A DNA stretch of 64,000 nucleotides from Bacteroidales bacterium. Its GTDB lineage: Bacteria; Bacteroidota; Bacteroidia; Bacteroidales; JAADGE01. Positions 44,340-54,716 of this stretch are shown here, one piece after another. Numbering within the stretch: position 1 is the first letter of the stretch; the number at the start of each line of letters is the position of its first letter. Made by a program: the position numbers and the translations under genes. Location of the stretch: NCBI GenBank assembly GCA_021108035.1, contig JAIORQ010000084.1:21859-85858 (forward strand), written 5' to 3'. Under the pieces are notes generated by a model. The model ran no database searches, was not told the DNA's origin, and saw nothing but the letters and a program-made list of their open reading frames with translations.

Positions 44340-46409
44340 TTATTTTTCATCTTTTTCTGCTTGTTTCTTCATATAATCTTCTTGAACAGCTTTCGGAAGT
44401 GGTTCATATTGAAAGAATTCCATTGAATAGTTTGCTCTTCCGCTGGTAACATTCCTTAATGTTGTAGCATATCCGAACATTTCCATTAATGGAACATAAC
44501 CGTTCAATTTTTGAGATCCTTTACGGAAACGTCTCATGGTATCAATTTTACCTCTTCTTTTATTCAAGTCACCAACCACATTACCAATATAATCATCAGG
44601 TGTACTGATCTCAATTTTCATCATCGGTTCTAATAAGATCGGTTTTGCTTTTGCAAATGCCTGTTTAAATAAAACAGATGCACAAGTTTGAAAAGCTCTG
44701 TCAGATGAGTCAACTGCATGATTACTTCCGTCCAATAACACAGCTTTTATGTCAACAATCGGGAATTTTGCAAGAATTCCTTCTGCCATTGTTTTTTGAA
44801 GACCTTTACTGACTGCCGGTATAAATTCTCTCGGAATAACACCACCTTTTATTTTATCCACAAATTCATATCCGTTTCCTTTATTCGGCTCAAAACGTAT
44901 AACTGCCTCTGCAAATTCACCTTTACCACCTGATTGTTTTGAATGTCTATATTTATGTTCAATTTCCATTGAGATTGTTTCTCTTAAAGCAACTGAAGGC
45001 TCTCCTACTTCAACATCAACATTGAATTCATCTTTTAATCTGTCGATGATAATCTCAAGGTGTAATTCTCCCATTCCTGCTACAATGGTTTCGTCAGTTT
45101 CATCATTATATCTTGCATGGAACGACGGATCTTCATTAGAAAGTTTTGCTAATGCTTCACCCAATTTTTTTCTGTCATTTTTATTTTCAGAACTAATTTT
45201 TAATTCAATAACCGATGGCGGAACGTGTATTGATTCTAATAAAACATTATCGTTAATATCACATAAAGTATCACCTGTTTTTGTTGCTTTCATACCAATA
45301 AGTGCAACTATTTCTCCGGCTTTTGCAATTGAAATTTCCTCTCTTTGCTTTGCTCTTATTCTGAATATTCTTCCTACTCTTTCTTTTTTGCCTTTAGTTG
45401 AATTCATTAAAGGTATTCCGCTTTTAATTTCACCGGAAAAAATTCTGATAAATGTTTGTTGTCCGACATACGGATCATTTATCAGTTTAAAAGCCAAAGC
45501 AGAAAACGGTTCTTTACATGAAGGATTTCTTGTATATGTTTTTTCAGAATCATATACATCTGTTCCAACAACTGCACCAACATCAACAGGTGAGGGTAAA
45601 TAATCAATTACAGCATCTAACAGTAGTTCAACACCTTTATTTTTATAAGCGGCACCTGTAAAAACAGGAGTTATCATCAACTTTAAAATGGCAGAGCGTG
45701 CAGCTTTTTTCAATAATTCATAAGGAATATCTTTTTCTTCCAGATAGAGTTCCATAATTTCATCATTAAAATCAGAAAGCTTTTCAATAAGCAACTCTCT
45801 TGCTTTATCAGTTTCCTCTCTGTATTCAGCAGGAATATCAATTTCCTGTCTTTCATTATCCCCAAAAATGTATGCTTTATTTTTTATAACATCTACAATT
45901 CCGTTGAAATCTTCTTCTGATCCCATAGGTAATTGGAAGGGTACAGCATTAGCGTCTAAAAATTCATTCATTTGTGAAACAACTGCCTGAAAATCAGCAC
46001 CTGTTCTGTCCATTTTATTTATAAATGCAATTCTGGGAACTCTGTATCTGTCAGCCTGATTCCAAACTGTTTCGCTTTGAGGTTCAACGCCTCCCACGGC
46101 ACAAAATAAAGCCACCATTCCGTCAATTACTCTTAATGAACGTTCAACTTCAATAGTAAAGTCAACGTGTCCGGGAGTATCAATTATATTGATTTGAGAA
46201 TCTTGCCAATTACATGAGATTGCAGCAGAAGCAATCGTAATTCCTCTTTCTTGTTCTTGTTTCATAAAATCCATTGTAGCTTCACCATCGTGAACTTCAC
46301 CGACTTTACGTGTTACACCTGTATAGAATAATATCCTTTCAGTAACTGTTGTTTTTCCTGCGTCAATGTGAGCTGCAATACCTATATTTCTTAATTTTTG
46401 AAGTCTCAT
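44340..46409 (-). CDS. fusA: Elongation factor G
   Basis: The 689-residue protein has the complete GTPase (P-loop [14 protein letters not shown], switch [11 protein letters not shown]4 NKMD) and all later EF-G domains to a C-terminal ARANYSMEF region. EF-G moves tRNA and mRNA through the ribosome during translation. The gene is alone, not in the str operon with rpsL, rpsG and tuf, and its N-terminus begins [12 protein letters not shown] rather than the usual MARDLxxTRNIGI. It may therefore be a second EF-G of the type found in many Bacteroidota. Whether another fusA exists is not visible here. Confidence 0.9.
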   Translation of the reverse strand: MRLQKLRNIGIAAHIDAGKTTVTERILFYTGVTRKVGEVHDGEATMDFMKQEQERGITIASAAISCNWQDSQINIIDTPGHVDFTIEVERSLRVIDGMVALFCAVGGVEPQSETVWNQADRYRVPRIAFINKMDRTGADFQAVVSQMNEFLDANAVPFQLPMGSEEDFNGIVDVIKNKAYIFGDNERQEIDIPAEYREETDKARELLIEKLSDFNDEIMELYLEEKDIPYELLKKAARSAILKLMITPVFTGAAYKNKGVELLLDAVIDYLPSPVDVGAVVGTDVYDSEKTYTRNPSCKEPFSALAFKLINDPYVGQQTFIRIFSGEIKSGIPLMNSTKGKKERVGRIFRIRAKQREEISIAKAGEIVALIGMKATKTGDTLCDINDNVLLESIHVPPSVIELKISSENKNDRKKLGEALAKLSNEDPSFHARYNDETDETIVAGMGELHLEIIIDRLKDEFNVDVEVGEPSVALRETISMEIEHKYRHSKQSGGKGEFAEAVIRFEPNKGNGYEFVDKIKGGVIPREFIPAVSKGLQKTMAEGILAKFPIVDIKAVLLDGSNHAVDSSDRAFQTCASVLFKQAFAKAKPILLEPMMKIEISTPDDYIGNVVGDLNKRRGKIDTMRRFRKGSQKLNGYVPLMEMFGYATTLRNVTSGRANYSMEFFQYEPLPKAVQEDYMKKQAEKDEK

Positions 46410-46533
46410 TATTGTTTATTCGTTTATCTGTTTATTCGTTTATCTGTTTAATTGTTTTATGCTGTTTCTCTGTTTTTTGTAATCATTAACTGTCAGAAAA
46501 CTTATTCAGATTTAAATATGTTTTGTAACACCC

Positions 46534-46706
46534 TTAGGCTTTGTAATGAAATAACTTGCTCACTTAAGCTTGTTCTTTTGCACGCTAACTTCACTAAAAA
46601 GCCTCGCCGTCCCGAAGCAAGTTCGGGATGACTGTGTTTTTTAGCTTTGTTACCGCACAAAATAACTTCGCTTATTCTGACCAACTTATTTCATTACAAA
46701 GCCTAA
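46534..46706. repeat. Palindromic element, family B copy 1 (TTAGGCTTTGTAATGAAATAA ends)
   Basis: The left end at 46534 (core GCTTTGTAATGAAATAA) and its inverted copy ending at 46706 bound a 173-base element with no gene. The inside contains the GTCCCGAAGCAAGTTCGGGA hairpin. The element at 59334-59497 has related ends (GCCTGTAACGAAATAA) and alignable insides, so it is a diverged second copy. The rest of 46410-47077 is AT-rich apart from the terminator-like hairpin. Confidence 0.75.
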
Positions 46707-46955
46707 ATTAAAAAGTTCGCAAAGGAAAGATATTTTTTTTAATATATGAATGTACTGATGAATATTTTTTTATTTTTTTACTTTGCAGGCTAAATCTTAT
46801 TTTGAAGTGTTATCAAAAACAGTTGTTCATTATAAAATAAAAGTTATAAGTCCATAAATTTTAATAAGCTTCTTCAAAATTCTCGATGTATCCTATGTAG
46901 TATTTATCTGACTTCTTTGAATATAATACGGAACAATAGTATCTCATAATAAAAA

Positions 46956-46977
46956 GACAGCCAAATTTGACTGTCTA
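46956..46977 (-). terminator. Terminator-like hairpin downstream of cluster 2
   Basis: A near-perfect 22-base palindrome (AGACAG with its complement CTGTCT at the ends, CAAATTTG in the centre) is followed by TTTTT on the minus strand. It lies 101 bases after the stop of the barrel gene and would end the cluster 2 transcript. Confidence 0.6.
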
Positions 46978-47077
46978 ATTTTGGTGGGAGATACAAGACC
47001 ATGTCATATATTCCGCATCTATCATTCTTTCAGCTATTGTGTTGCTTTTTATTATAGCGATTTTTTAATTTACATTT

Positions 47078-48466
47078 CTAAAAACTATACTTCAATTTAA
47101 ACATAAACATATTATAGTCTGATAAATTTGCAAACATATTAATCCCTTTACCGTCAAAAATTACTGTTGATAAAGATATTTCAGCATTATCTGTTGCTTG
47201 AAATAAAATTTCAGGTGTATATATTACAGCAAAATTATTTCCTACATCTTCCCAGTCTGAAACAATAAATCCTCCTGCAAGAGGTCTTAATTTTAATTTA
47301 TCATCAAAAAATTTCTTTTCATATCCAATCATGAAATAATCATCTAAAGCTTCTGTTCCTCTTTCGTGAATAAAACCGTGTAAGTATTGGAAATTTAGGT
47401 ATGAACCATCACTAAAATTATAATCTGCACCAAGAACAAATTTTACATAAGCCTCTTTTTTTAAGATAGTTGTATCAATCATTGTCATTTCAGCCGGTGT
47501 TCCTGCCGGATAGAGTGCTGATAAATCAGTTGTCATATTTACATCTGTTTCAGGTAAAAATGCGGCTGCTTCTGCCCAAACACCGACACCGCCAATACTT
47601 CCGGCTAAATCTGCTCCAAAAATATGTGTTCTGTAAAATGATAAATCGGAATTAATACTGACACCTCCGATTGCATCAACAGGCATAATTGTATTGTATG
47701 TAGAAATCGGCATACCGTCTCTTCCCCAAACATAACTTAAAGAAAAATCAAAACCTGCTGCAAAACCTTTAAATTTTATTCCGGTTGTTGCACTCTCCCC
47801 AAAATTATATGCCGGTATATTTATTTGGTCTGTAAATCCCGTTAATATCATTCCTTCGGGCAATTCCGGTGAAGGATTTAAGACATTTGCAAAAATACCG
47901 ACCGGCATATTTGCAGGCTGAAAGAACGGAATAAATACTCCTTGTAAAGAAAATTCATTGTTCAAGTAATAAGTCATATTTATTGCATCTGAACCTCTGT
48001 GCCGTCCGAAATCTAAAATATCTTCCAAATCGTAAGGATTTAGATTGTCAGTTGGGTTTAGTTTATCAGCAGTTCCCCAAGTTATTCTTTGACGACCGAT
48101 TTTTACATCAAGGTTTTTGAATAAAAAGCCGTAAAGTTCAACATAGGCCTCTCTCATTTCAAGATTATAAGGATCAACAATGCCTTTGTTGTATAGGTCT
48201 GCGGAACTTGAATATTGAGGTAGTCCAATGTTTCTGAACCAAACTTCGCTGTAAAATTTTGAATTATCTGTAATTGATTTATTCAATTTTAAATTTAATC
48301 TGTTTTCATTCCAAGCCCAATCATTAGGTTTGTTGAGCAAAAAACGTTGGTCAGTTAAGAAATCGCCCGATAATTTTATTTTATTGTCGGTTTCTTGTGC
48401 ATTTGCAATATTTGTACTGATTATAATCACCATAAACATTGCGAAAATTAAATTAATTCGTTTCAT
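47078..48466 (-). CDS. Outer-membrane barrel protein, DUF1302-like (cluster 2)
   Basis: The 462-residue protein is a full-length paralogue of the cluster 1 barrel protein. It has a signal peptide (TNIANAQ), the shared block GRQRITWGTADKLNPTDNL and DILDFGRHRGSDA, and the same aromatic end (MFMFKLKYSF). Differences concentrate in the loops, for example around residues 200-230 and 290-320, as expected for a channel with a different cargo. It overlaps the glycosyltransferase gene upstream by four bases, and a terminator-like hairpin follows. Confidence 0.82.
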   Translation of the reverse strand: MKRINLIFAMFMVIIISTNIANAQETDNKIKLSGDFLTDQRFLLNKPNDWAWNENRLNLKLNKSITDNSKFYSEVWFRNIGLPQYSSSADLYNKGIVDPYNLEMREAYVELYGFLFKNLDVKIGRQRITWGTADKLNPTDNLNPYDLEDILDFGRHRGSDAINMTYYLNNEFSLQGVFIPFFQPANMPVGIFANVLNPSPELPEGMILTGFTDQINIPAYNFGESATTGIKFKGFAAGFDFSLSYVWGRDGMPISTYNTIMPVDAIGGVSINSDLSFYRTHIFGADLAGSIGGVGVWAEAAAFLPETDVNMTTDLSALYPAGTPAEMTMIDTTILKKEAYVKFVLGADYNFSDGSYLNFQYLHGFIHERGTEALDDYFMIGYEKKFFDDKLKLRPLAGGFIVSDWEDVGNNFAVIYTPEILFQATDNAEISLSTVIFDGKGINMFANLSDYNMFMFKLKYSF

Positions 48467-49152
48467 TTTTTTAGATTTTTAGAAATTTTATTTTTAATTC
48501 TTTTAGTTATTAAATCAAAATTTTTAAAAGCAGTCAGAGCTATTTGATGTCCTTCTTTTATGAGTTCTTTTATTGCTTCAGGTGTTGTGGTTTTATCAAA
48601 CTTCGTAGGATGTTTTAATCCGTCCAACATTACATATTTTACTTTTTTGCCTTCTGATTGATAATACAGGTTGATTAGTGTTTCTACGCCAAATTTTGAA
48701 TGTTTCATTTTATTGACAATGGGTAAAATATCTTTTTTTAATAAAGAACGCTGTCCTGTAAACGATTTAAACGGATTTATACTGTAATTAATCAGGGTTT
48801 CGGTTGCTTGTCCGAGCACCATATCTGCTTCATTCATAAACACAGGTGTTAATAATTGAGCAAAATGTTCTTCTGTTAGGTTTGATAAATCTGCATCAAT
48901 GAATGTAATTATTTCACCTGTTGCATTTTCAATACCGGTAGCCATTGCAAAACCTTTTCCCTTATTTCTGGGAAACTTTATGTATTTCAGATTATGTAAA
49001 TTTTTAAGTTCTCTTACAATTTCATCAGTTTTATCTGTTGAACCGTCATTTACAACAATAACCTCATTAAAAAAATAATCAGAGACTATTAACAGAACAT
49101 CTTTTATTGTTTGCTCTTCATTATATACGCAGATTACTGCACTTGTTTTCAT
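48463..49152 (-). CDS. GT2-family glycosyltransferase, dolichol-phosphate-mannose-synthase-like
   Basis: The 229-residue protein has the GT-A fold: SAVICVYNEEQTIKDVL at the start, VIVVNDGSTDKTDEIV, KFPRNKGKGFAMATGI, and the DxD-type ITFIDADLSN. There is no membrane anchor, so the enzyme is cytoplasmic or peripheral. It may add a sugar to the lipid handled by the cluster or to a polyprenyl carrier. It overlaps the patatin gene by one base and the barrel gene by four. This tight fit suggests a shared function. Confidence 0.85.
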   Translation of the reverse strand: MKTSAVICVYNEEQTIKDVLLIVSDYFFNEVIVVNDGSTDKTDEIVRELKNLHNLKYIKFPRNKGKGFAMATGIENATGEIITFIDADLSNLTEEHFAQLLTPVFMNEADMVLGQATETLINYSINPFKSFTGQRSLLKKDILPIVNKMKHSKFGVETLINLYYQSEGKKVKYVMLDGLKHPTKFDKTTTPEAIKELIKEGHQIALTAFKNFDLITKRIKNKISKNLKK

Positions 49153-50027
49153 TATTTGTCAAGATTTAGATATTTTAATAATTCCTTATTTGCAGCTTCT
49201 TTCCCAATTTTAATCAGTTCATTAGCTTTATAAAAATCAAAATTGTTTGATGTGTCATAAGGAATACTTATTAGAATATCGGGTTTATATTTTTCAATAT
49301 TTTGTTTTGCCAGTTTATGAACCATTGCAGATGTTGTGGCAGTTAAAAGAGAAAAATATCCTAAACTGTGCTTATCTCCGGAACTGATTACTCTGCTGAT
49401 ACTTTTAATTAAACTGCGAAGTTTGTATGAATTTGAAAAATTTTCTTTCGCTTTAATTGATTTATCTTCAGCCTTCTTTTTTTCTCCGTATAAATTTACA
49501 ACAACAAGAATATCATTTTCGTTCCGTTCCACATGTTCAACAGGCACAGGATTTAACACCCCGCCGTCAACCAAGATGGTATTCTTGTATTTTACCGGTG
49601 TGAAAACAGTTGGGATAGCTACCGAAGCTCTGACGGCTTCATAAAAACTGCCTGATGTAAACACTACCTCTTTTTCATTTAAAATATCAGTTGCAACAGC
49701 TGCAAACGAAATATTCATTTTTTCTATGGGCATATCAGGAATGAATGTTTTCATTTTCTTAAAAACTTTTTCTCCTTTTAGCAAACCATGTGACGAAACC
49801 GTCAAATCCATAAGCCCCCATACAGCTCTCTTATTTAATGTCTTAACCCAATCGGTATATTCGGATAATTTACCCATAGCATACATTCCGCCGATAAATG
49901 AACCGATTGATGAACCGGAAACAGATGATATATGAAAACCCTGTTTTTGTAACTCATTAATAACTCCTATGTGAGCAAGGCCTGTTGAGCCTCCGCTTGA
50001 TAAGACTAATGCAACTGATTTTTCCAT
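49152..50027 (-). CDS. Patatin-like protein with altered oxyanion loop (cluster 2)
   Basis: The 291-residue protein matches the cluster 1 patatin along its length. The nucleophile elbow is GSSIG and the catalytic aspartate is in VDGGVLNPVPV. The glycine-rich oxyanion loop reads SSGGSTGLAHIG, in which the arginine usually found after GGxR/K is replaced by threonine. Activity may be reduced or changed. It ends at the start of the glycosyltransferase gene, and a 137-base spacer separates it from the LolA-like gene upstream. Confidence 0.85.
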   Translation of the reverse strand: MEKSVALVLSSGGSTGLAHIGVINELQKQGFHISSVSGSSIGSFIGGMYAMGKLSEYTDWVKTLNKRAVWGLMDLTVSSHGLLKGEKVFKKMKTFIPDMPIEKMNISFAAVATDILNEKEVVFTSGSFYEAVRASVAIPTVFTPVKYKNTILVDGGVLNPVPVEHVERNENDILVVVNLYGEKKKAEDKSIKAKENFSNSYKLRSLIKSISRVISSGDKHSLGYFSLLTATTSAMVHKLAKQNIEKYKPDILISIPYDTSNNFDFYKANELIKIGKEAANKELLKYLNLDK

Positions 50028-50164
50028 TTGTTTTAAATTTTGAATTTTTTATTAAAACAATATTTTTCATGTAAAAAAAACCCGGCGTTCTACTATTATG
50101 GAAGTTTAACTTAAAATACTAATAATTAACAACCAGGCTTTTTAATACACTTGAATTAATACTA

Positions 50165-50905
50165 CTAAAATGCTTGTTTTAATTTTCTTACGGTAAATTC
50201 ATCATCTGATAAGCCTTTATCATATTGAACATTGGACATTATCATTTTTGTTGTATGTTTTTTCTTTAAATCAGTCATTGTCATTTCTTGTGCATTCCAG
50301 TATTTGCCAATTTTTTTGTAAACAGATTTTCCTTCTTTTACTTTATTATTTCCTTTATCGTAAAATTCTGCCGAAATAGGGTAAAAATGTGTTTTATGCA
50401 CTTTCATAATCACTTTTGAATATTCTGATTTGCCTGATTTTGGTTTTAACTCTAAAACATAGGCATTCCCTTCTGTTTTTAATAATTTCGGAGTATATTT
50501 TTCAGAGTTTGGTTTTGATTCCATATCATCGTAAGAAAAATCAGTGCCTGCAAATTTCTGATTTTTAACTGATGATGATATTCTGCGTTCTTTCCCAAAA
50601 GCCGGCATGTATAAATACATCACATCATTTGGTAATGATAAAACTGCAATTCCGGCTTGGGAAGACGGTGCGGTAAATCGGAATATTCGTTTATCATTTC
50701 CTTTTTGAGTAATAATTGCTTCACGTGTTTTTTGCTTTCCTGATTTGTCAATTAATACAATCTTTACTTTTCCCGACATGTCTTTTGGGGAATACATTAC
50801 ATCATCCATTTTCTTTAAAATGGTATTTGCATCTTGTGCGTTTGTACTAAATCCTGCAAAAAGGAATAATACACTTACTAATACTGATAATTTAATTGTT
50901 TTCAT
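50165..50905 (-). CDS. LolA-like outer membrane lipoprotein-sorting family protein (cluster 2)
   Basis: The 246-residue protein has a signal peptide (GFSTNAQ) and the same conserved stretches as the cluster 1 copy: KGNDKRIFRFTAPSSQAGIA, FGKERRISSSVKNQKFAGTD and GLSDDEFTVRKLKQ. It should be a periplasmic carrier working with the RND exporter. The gene is 21 bases after the acyltransferase gene. The two LolA-like proteins are the same length, as are the two patatins, which supports duplication of the whole unit. Confidence 0.87.
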   Translation of the reverse strand: MKTIKLSVLVSVLFLFAGFSTNAQDANTILKKMDDVMYSPKDMSGKVKIVLIDKSGKQKTREAIITQKGNDKRIFRFTAPSSQAGIAVLSLPNDVMYLYMPAFGKERRISSSVKNQKFAGTDFSYDDMESKPNSEKYTPKLLKTEGNAYVLELKPKSGKSEYSKVIMKVHKTHFYPISAEFYDKGNNKVKEGKSVYKKIGKYWNAQEMTMTDLKKKHTTKMIMSNVQYDKGLSDDEFTVRKLKQAF

Positions 50906-50926
50906 TTTATTAAGATTTAAATGTTA

Positions 50927-51730
50927 TTAATTTAATTTATATACTTGATTTTTTACTTTTTGTGCCCACTCTGTATGCGATAATGATTTATCAAAAACAT
51001 TATATGAAATTGATTTCCCGATTTTAACTTTAATTGATTCTCCTTTTTTCTTAAACATTTCTCTTGGAAAAAGAATCAATTCAATTTTTAATTTAATATT
51101 TAAAATTTGCCTGAAAATATATACCATATAAAATAGATTTGAATTTCTGCCGTAAAATTTGATTGGAACTACATCTCTCTGGTTTGCAACAGCTTTTGTA
51201 ATAAAACTTTTCTTCCAAGATCTATCTTGTATCTTAAATTTATAAAATCGTGAAATTAATCCAAAGGGGAAATGTATAATTGGGATGTCAGACGCAAATA
51301 CCTTATTTAACTCAATAAAGTATTTTTTTGGATTTTTTCCGAATACACTTACATTAGCAATTATTGACCGCAAATTGGGTATAAACATTAATGCCTCGTT
51401 ACCAATAATTTTTATTTGTTTGTATTTATTGCCGACAATATTTGTTAGTATTATCCCGTCTAATAAGCCAAACGGATGATTGGCAACAAAAAAACATTTT
51501 CCGTTTTCAGGTAAATTTTCTTGTCCTTCAATTTCAATTTTAATATTAAGTTCTTCCAAAAATTTTGTCATAAAATCAATACCGTCATAATCAGAACATT
51601 TGTTAATAGTTTTGTTTAATTCCTTTTGTCTGAATATTTTGATAATAAGCTTAATAACAAAATTAGGTAAACTTTTCAAAAATTTTGAATCAGAATTTTT
51701 TATAATATGTGAAATATTGATGTTGTTCAT
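50927..51730 (-). CDS. PlsC-like 1-acylglycerol-phosphate acyltransferase family protein
   Basis: The 267-residue protein has the acyltransferase motif I as NHPFGLLDGIIL at about residue 82 in place of the classic NHxxxxD. Glycine-rich GNEALMFIPNLRSIIANV follows, and then the later motif HFPFGLISRF. The NHPxGxxDG form is known from lipid O-acyltransferases that act on amino-acid lipids in Bacteroidota and others. It likely adds an acyl chain to the lipid made or exported by this cluster. It lies between the RND and LolA-like genes with 21-base spacers on both sides. Confidence 0.8.
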   Translation of the reverse strand: MNNINISHIIKNSDSKFLKSLPNFVIKLIIKIFRQKELNKTINKCSDYDGIDFMTKFLEELNIKIEIEGQENLPENGKCFFVANHPFGLLDGIILTNIVGNKYKQIKIIGNEALMFIPNLRSIIANVSVFGKNPKKYFIELNKVFASDIPIIHFPFGLISRFYKFKIQDRSWKKSFITKAVANQRDVVPIKFYGRNSNLFYMVYIFRQILNIKLKIELILFPREMFKKKGESIKVKIGKSISYNVFDKSLSHTEWAQKVKNQVYKLN

Positions 51731-51751
51731 TAATTTTTCTTTATTTCTCTT

Positions 51752-54058
51752 TCATTTTTTATTCGTTTTTTTCTTAATATATTTTAAACCATTGTCTAAA
51801 CTTCTGTATAACTTTTCTTTTGCTCTGTTAGCAAGAATTAAAATAACAGGCAAAAGAGTTAATGCTCCCACACCTGCACCTACCATACTTAATGCTACAA
51901 GCAGTCCGAAATTTTGTATCGGAACAATATGTGAAAATATTAATACAAGGAAACCTGCAGCTACCGATAATACATTTATAATAATAGCCTTACCACTAAT
52001 CATTATACTGTCTTTTATTGCCTCGTTTATATTCTTAACCTCATCAAATTTTTTGGAAAAATGAGTTATTATATGAATTGAATAGTCGATACCCATACCA
52101 AGTGCTATACTTGCTACGAGAACGGTCGCTATATCTAATGGAATACCTGTAACACCCATAAAGCCAAACAGAATAATAATAGTCGCTACAATTGGTACTG
52201 CCGCATATATTCCTTTCGGAAAAGAACGCAATATCAATGCTACAATTAAAACCACCATTAATATGGCAATTAGAAGACTGCTGAATTGGCTGTTGATTAA
52301 TGAATCGTTTAATTTTACATATACCGAGGGCATACCGGTTAATATTATCTGGCAATCATCAGTGGAATTCTCTTTTATATATTTGTCCATATATGCCACA
52401 AAATCCTCAGCATCTTCACTCTTGGCAGAAGCAAATTTCGATTGGATTATCCCCTCATCTAAATCATCGGTTACCAATTGCGACATAATATCTTGTCCGT
52501 CAAGTAAAAACCATAGTTGCTCTATTTTTGCTTGTTCATCAGGAATTTTTTTCCCTTCGCCCATAACATCATTCATTTCTTCTATCAAATCTGCAACCGA
52601 TTGTGTTGATGCTATTTCAGGATATTCTTTCATATAATCCCCTGTTTTAATCATTGTTTTTAGTACATCAGGACTTTGCATATCTCCTTTAAAAACAACA
52701 AAAACAGGTATAGAACCTCCAAATTTTTTCTGTATGATATTTTCTGTAATTCGGGTAGGATTATCTTTTTGAAGATATTCTATAAAATTAACACTGGTTT
52801 TAATGTTAAATATTCCCAGGATACTTATTATCATAACAGCAATCCATATTGTAGTAATATATTTAGGATGTTTTACAATTAAATTAGCAAAAGGGATGAG
52901 TAGTATTTTGCCCATAAAAGTATCTTCTGACTTTTTTTGTTTCCTTAAAGATTTTCCGGATTTATACATTGAAAATGCAGATGCAACAGCAGGAACAAAA
53001 ACAACTGATATTAATAAAGCAATTAATACACCAAGAGAAGTAAACATTCCAAAATCGCGAATCATGGTAAGATATGCTCCGAAAATAAATGAAATAAAAC
53101 CAAAGGCAGTAGTAATTCCTGATAGTAATACAGGGATAATAATATATGTTAAAGCAATAATCAATGCTTTTCGCCTGTCTTTTTCCTTACACTCATTTAC
53201 CCTGTTAATAACATGAATAGTATAAGCACTACCAACTGCAAGTAGGACAACGGGCATATTGATTGAAACTAAATTCAACATATAACCTGATAATTGCATA
53301 ATCCCTAAAACCCAAACAATTGAAATACTTGCTGTTAAAAGAGGTAAAATAACTCCGCGGGCAGACCTGAAACTGATTAAAAGAACTAACATTATTACAA
53401 TAAATGTAATAGGAATTAAATTCCTCATATCAACCAACAATAAGGTTGATATATCATCCATCATCATTGGTATTCCACCGAAACTTATTTTTTCGGGAAG
53501 ATTTAGTTTGGTAATTTTTTCTTTTACTTCTTTTGCTACCGCTTGTTTGTCGGCATCATCAAGTAGGGTGAACAATACCAATGTTGACGTTTCGTCTTCA
53601 GAAACAAGATTTCCTTTGTACATTTCTTTCGACATTACCCGATGCTTTAAACTATCAAGTTGAATTTTTGTAGCAGGCAAATCATATTCATCAACTAATT
53701 TGCCTATTTCAATTCCCCAATCACTCCCTTTAATATCAATAACATCTGTAAGGCTTGTTACAGTTGAAATTCCTTCAATATATTTAATAGTGTCAGTAAC
53801 TTGTTTTACACTTTCTAATACTTTAGTATCAAAAATATTATCCGCTTGTATTATAACCATTCCCATAGTATTCCCGCCGTATTTATTACCAATATCGGTA
53901 TATAATACAGCCGTAGAATCATCATCGGGCAATGAATTTATAACATCAGCATCAATTTCAATATCCTTAAGTTGGTAACCAAAAAAAACAGTTAATCCAA
54001 CAACAGCTGTAATAATTAACCATTTGAGTTTTATAATTAGTTCTGCAAATCTTTTCAT
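51752..54058 (-). CDS. RND/MMPL family exporter (cluster 2)
   Basis: The 768-residue inner-membrane protein has the same duplicated arrangement as the cluster 1 exporter: VINSLPDDDSTAVLYTDIGN in the first periplasmic domain, FGGSIPVFVVFKGDMQSPD in the second, and GMGIDYSIHIITHFSKKFDE in the second membrane half. A basic C-terminal tail (RAKEKLYRSLDNG and KKKTNKK) is longer than in cluster 1. Predicted to move a hydrophobic substrate out of the inner membrane using the proton gradient. It is 64 bases after the TetR gene. Confidence 0.9.
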   Translation of the reverse strand: MKRFAELIIKLKWLIITAVVGLTVFFGYQLKDIEIDADVINSLPDDDSTAVLYTDIGNKYGGNTMGMVIIQADNIFDTKVLESVKQVTDTIKYIEGISTVTSLTDVIDIKGSDWGIEIGKLVDEYDLPATKIQLDSLKHRVMSKEMYKGNLVSEDETSTLVLFTLLDDADKQAVAKEVKEKITKLNLPEKISFGGIPMMMDDISTLLLVDMRNLIPITFIVIMLVLLISFRSARGVILPLLTASISIVWVLGIMQLSGYMLNLVSINMPVVLLAVGSAYTIHVINRVNECKEKDRRKALIIALTYIIIPVLLSGITTAFGFISFIFGAYLTMIRDFGMFTSLGVLIALLISVVFVPAVASAFSMYKSGKSLRKQKKSEDTFMGKILLIPFANLIVKHPKYITTIWIAVMIISILGIFNIKTSVNFIEYLQKDNPTRITENIIQKKFGGSIPVFVVFKGDMQSPDVLKTMIKTGDYMKEYPEIASTQSVADLIEEMNDVMGEGKKIPDEQAKIEQLWFLLDGQDIMSQLVTDDLDEGIIQSKFASAKSEDAEDFVAYMDKYIKENSTDDCQIILTGMPSVYVKLNDSLINSQFSSLLIAILMVVLIVALILRSFPKGIYAAVPIVATIIILFGFMGVTGIPLDIATVLVASIALGMGIDYSIHIITHFSKKFDEVKNINEAIKDSIMISGKAIIINVLSVAAGFLVLIFSHIVPIQNFGLLVALSMVGAGVGALTLLPVILILANRAKEKLYRSLDNGLKYIKKKTNKK

Positions 54059-54122
54059 TCTTAATTATTTTTAAAGTTTAATTTATTATTCCTTTTTACA
54101 GTAAATTTTGAGATAAAAGAAA

Positions 54123-54713
54123 TTATGACAATCCTTTTATTAATATTTTCAATAATTCATCAAAATACGGCGAATATTGATTATACTTAGCTTGTAAAAA
54201 AAACGGTATCTCCATACCTTTTAATACCATTATAAAAACGTCAAGCAAGGCTTCTGTTTCTCCGTTTTGTTTTTCAAAAACACCTTCATCACCACCTTGT
54301 TGTATAATTTTATGAATTTGGGCTTTTTCCCAGACATCCAATTCATCTCTCAGATTATCAATAAAATCAAAATGTTCAAAAAAATCTGCTTTTAATGTTT
54401 CATGATAATTTGCAGCAGAATTTAAAACTTCCATTCTTTTAATCAGATATTTTTTAATTTTCACATCTGCACGTAAATTTTTGTCATTTACTATAACAGT
54501 TAATTGAGATTTTAAATTCTTAATTTCTAAAGCTACGACCTCCCTAAATAACTCATCTTTACTTTTGAAATGATAATATAAAGAACCTTTTGCTTTTCTC
54601 GCTATTTTTGCAATCTCGTCCATTGATGTTTTATAAAACCCGTAGCGACCAAACAGCTTATCCGCCACTTGTAAAATTTTCTCTCGTGTTGTATCAATTT
54701 TATCTTCTGCCAT
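54123..54713 (-). CDS. TetR/AcrR family regulator (cluster 2, in front of the exporter)
   Basis: The 196-residue protein is a close paralogue of the regulator at 28919-29512. Recognition-helix residues are the same in both (FYKTSMDEIAKIARKAKGSL). The ligand half shows the same ending pattern LKGMEIPFFLQAKYNQYSPY. The shared 24-base box lies three bases before its start codon. Its own -7 is poor (TAAATATG), so the gene may also be read from the synthesis block upstream. Confidence 0.9.
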   Translation of the reverse strand: MAEDKIDTTREKILQVADKLFGRYGFYKTSMDEIAKIARKAKGSLYYHFKSKDELFREVVALEIKNLKSQLTVIVNDKNLRADVKIKKYLIKRMEVLNSAANYHETLKADFFEHFDFIDNLRDELDVWEKAQIHKIIQQGGDEGVFEKQNGETEALLDVFIMVLKGMEIPFFLQAKYNQYSPYFDELLKILIKGLS

Positions 54714-54716
54714 AAT

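Noticed and set aside
46502..46684. Open frame of 60 codons on the minus strand
   Set aside because: It lies largely inside the family B palindromic element and reads through its hairpin; no protein features.
46981..47012. Minus-strand sequence ending TCTCCCACCA, like the 3' end of a tRNA
   Set aside because: No matching 5' acceptor arm, T-loop (GGTTCGA-type) or anticodon arm was found upstream, so it is chance.
50060..50150. Possible long-loop hairpin ending GCCGGGTTTTTTTT between the LolA-like and patatin genes of cluster 2
   Set aside because: The arms match poorly and the loop is long; a real attenuator cannot be supported from sequence alone.
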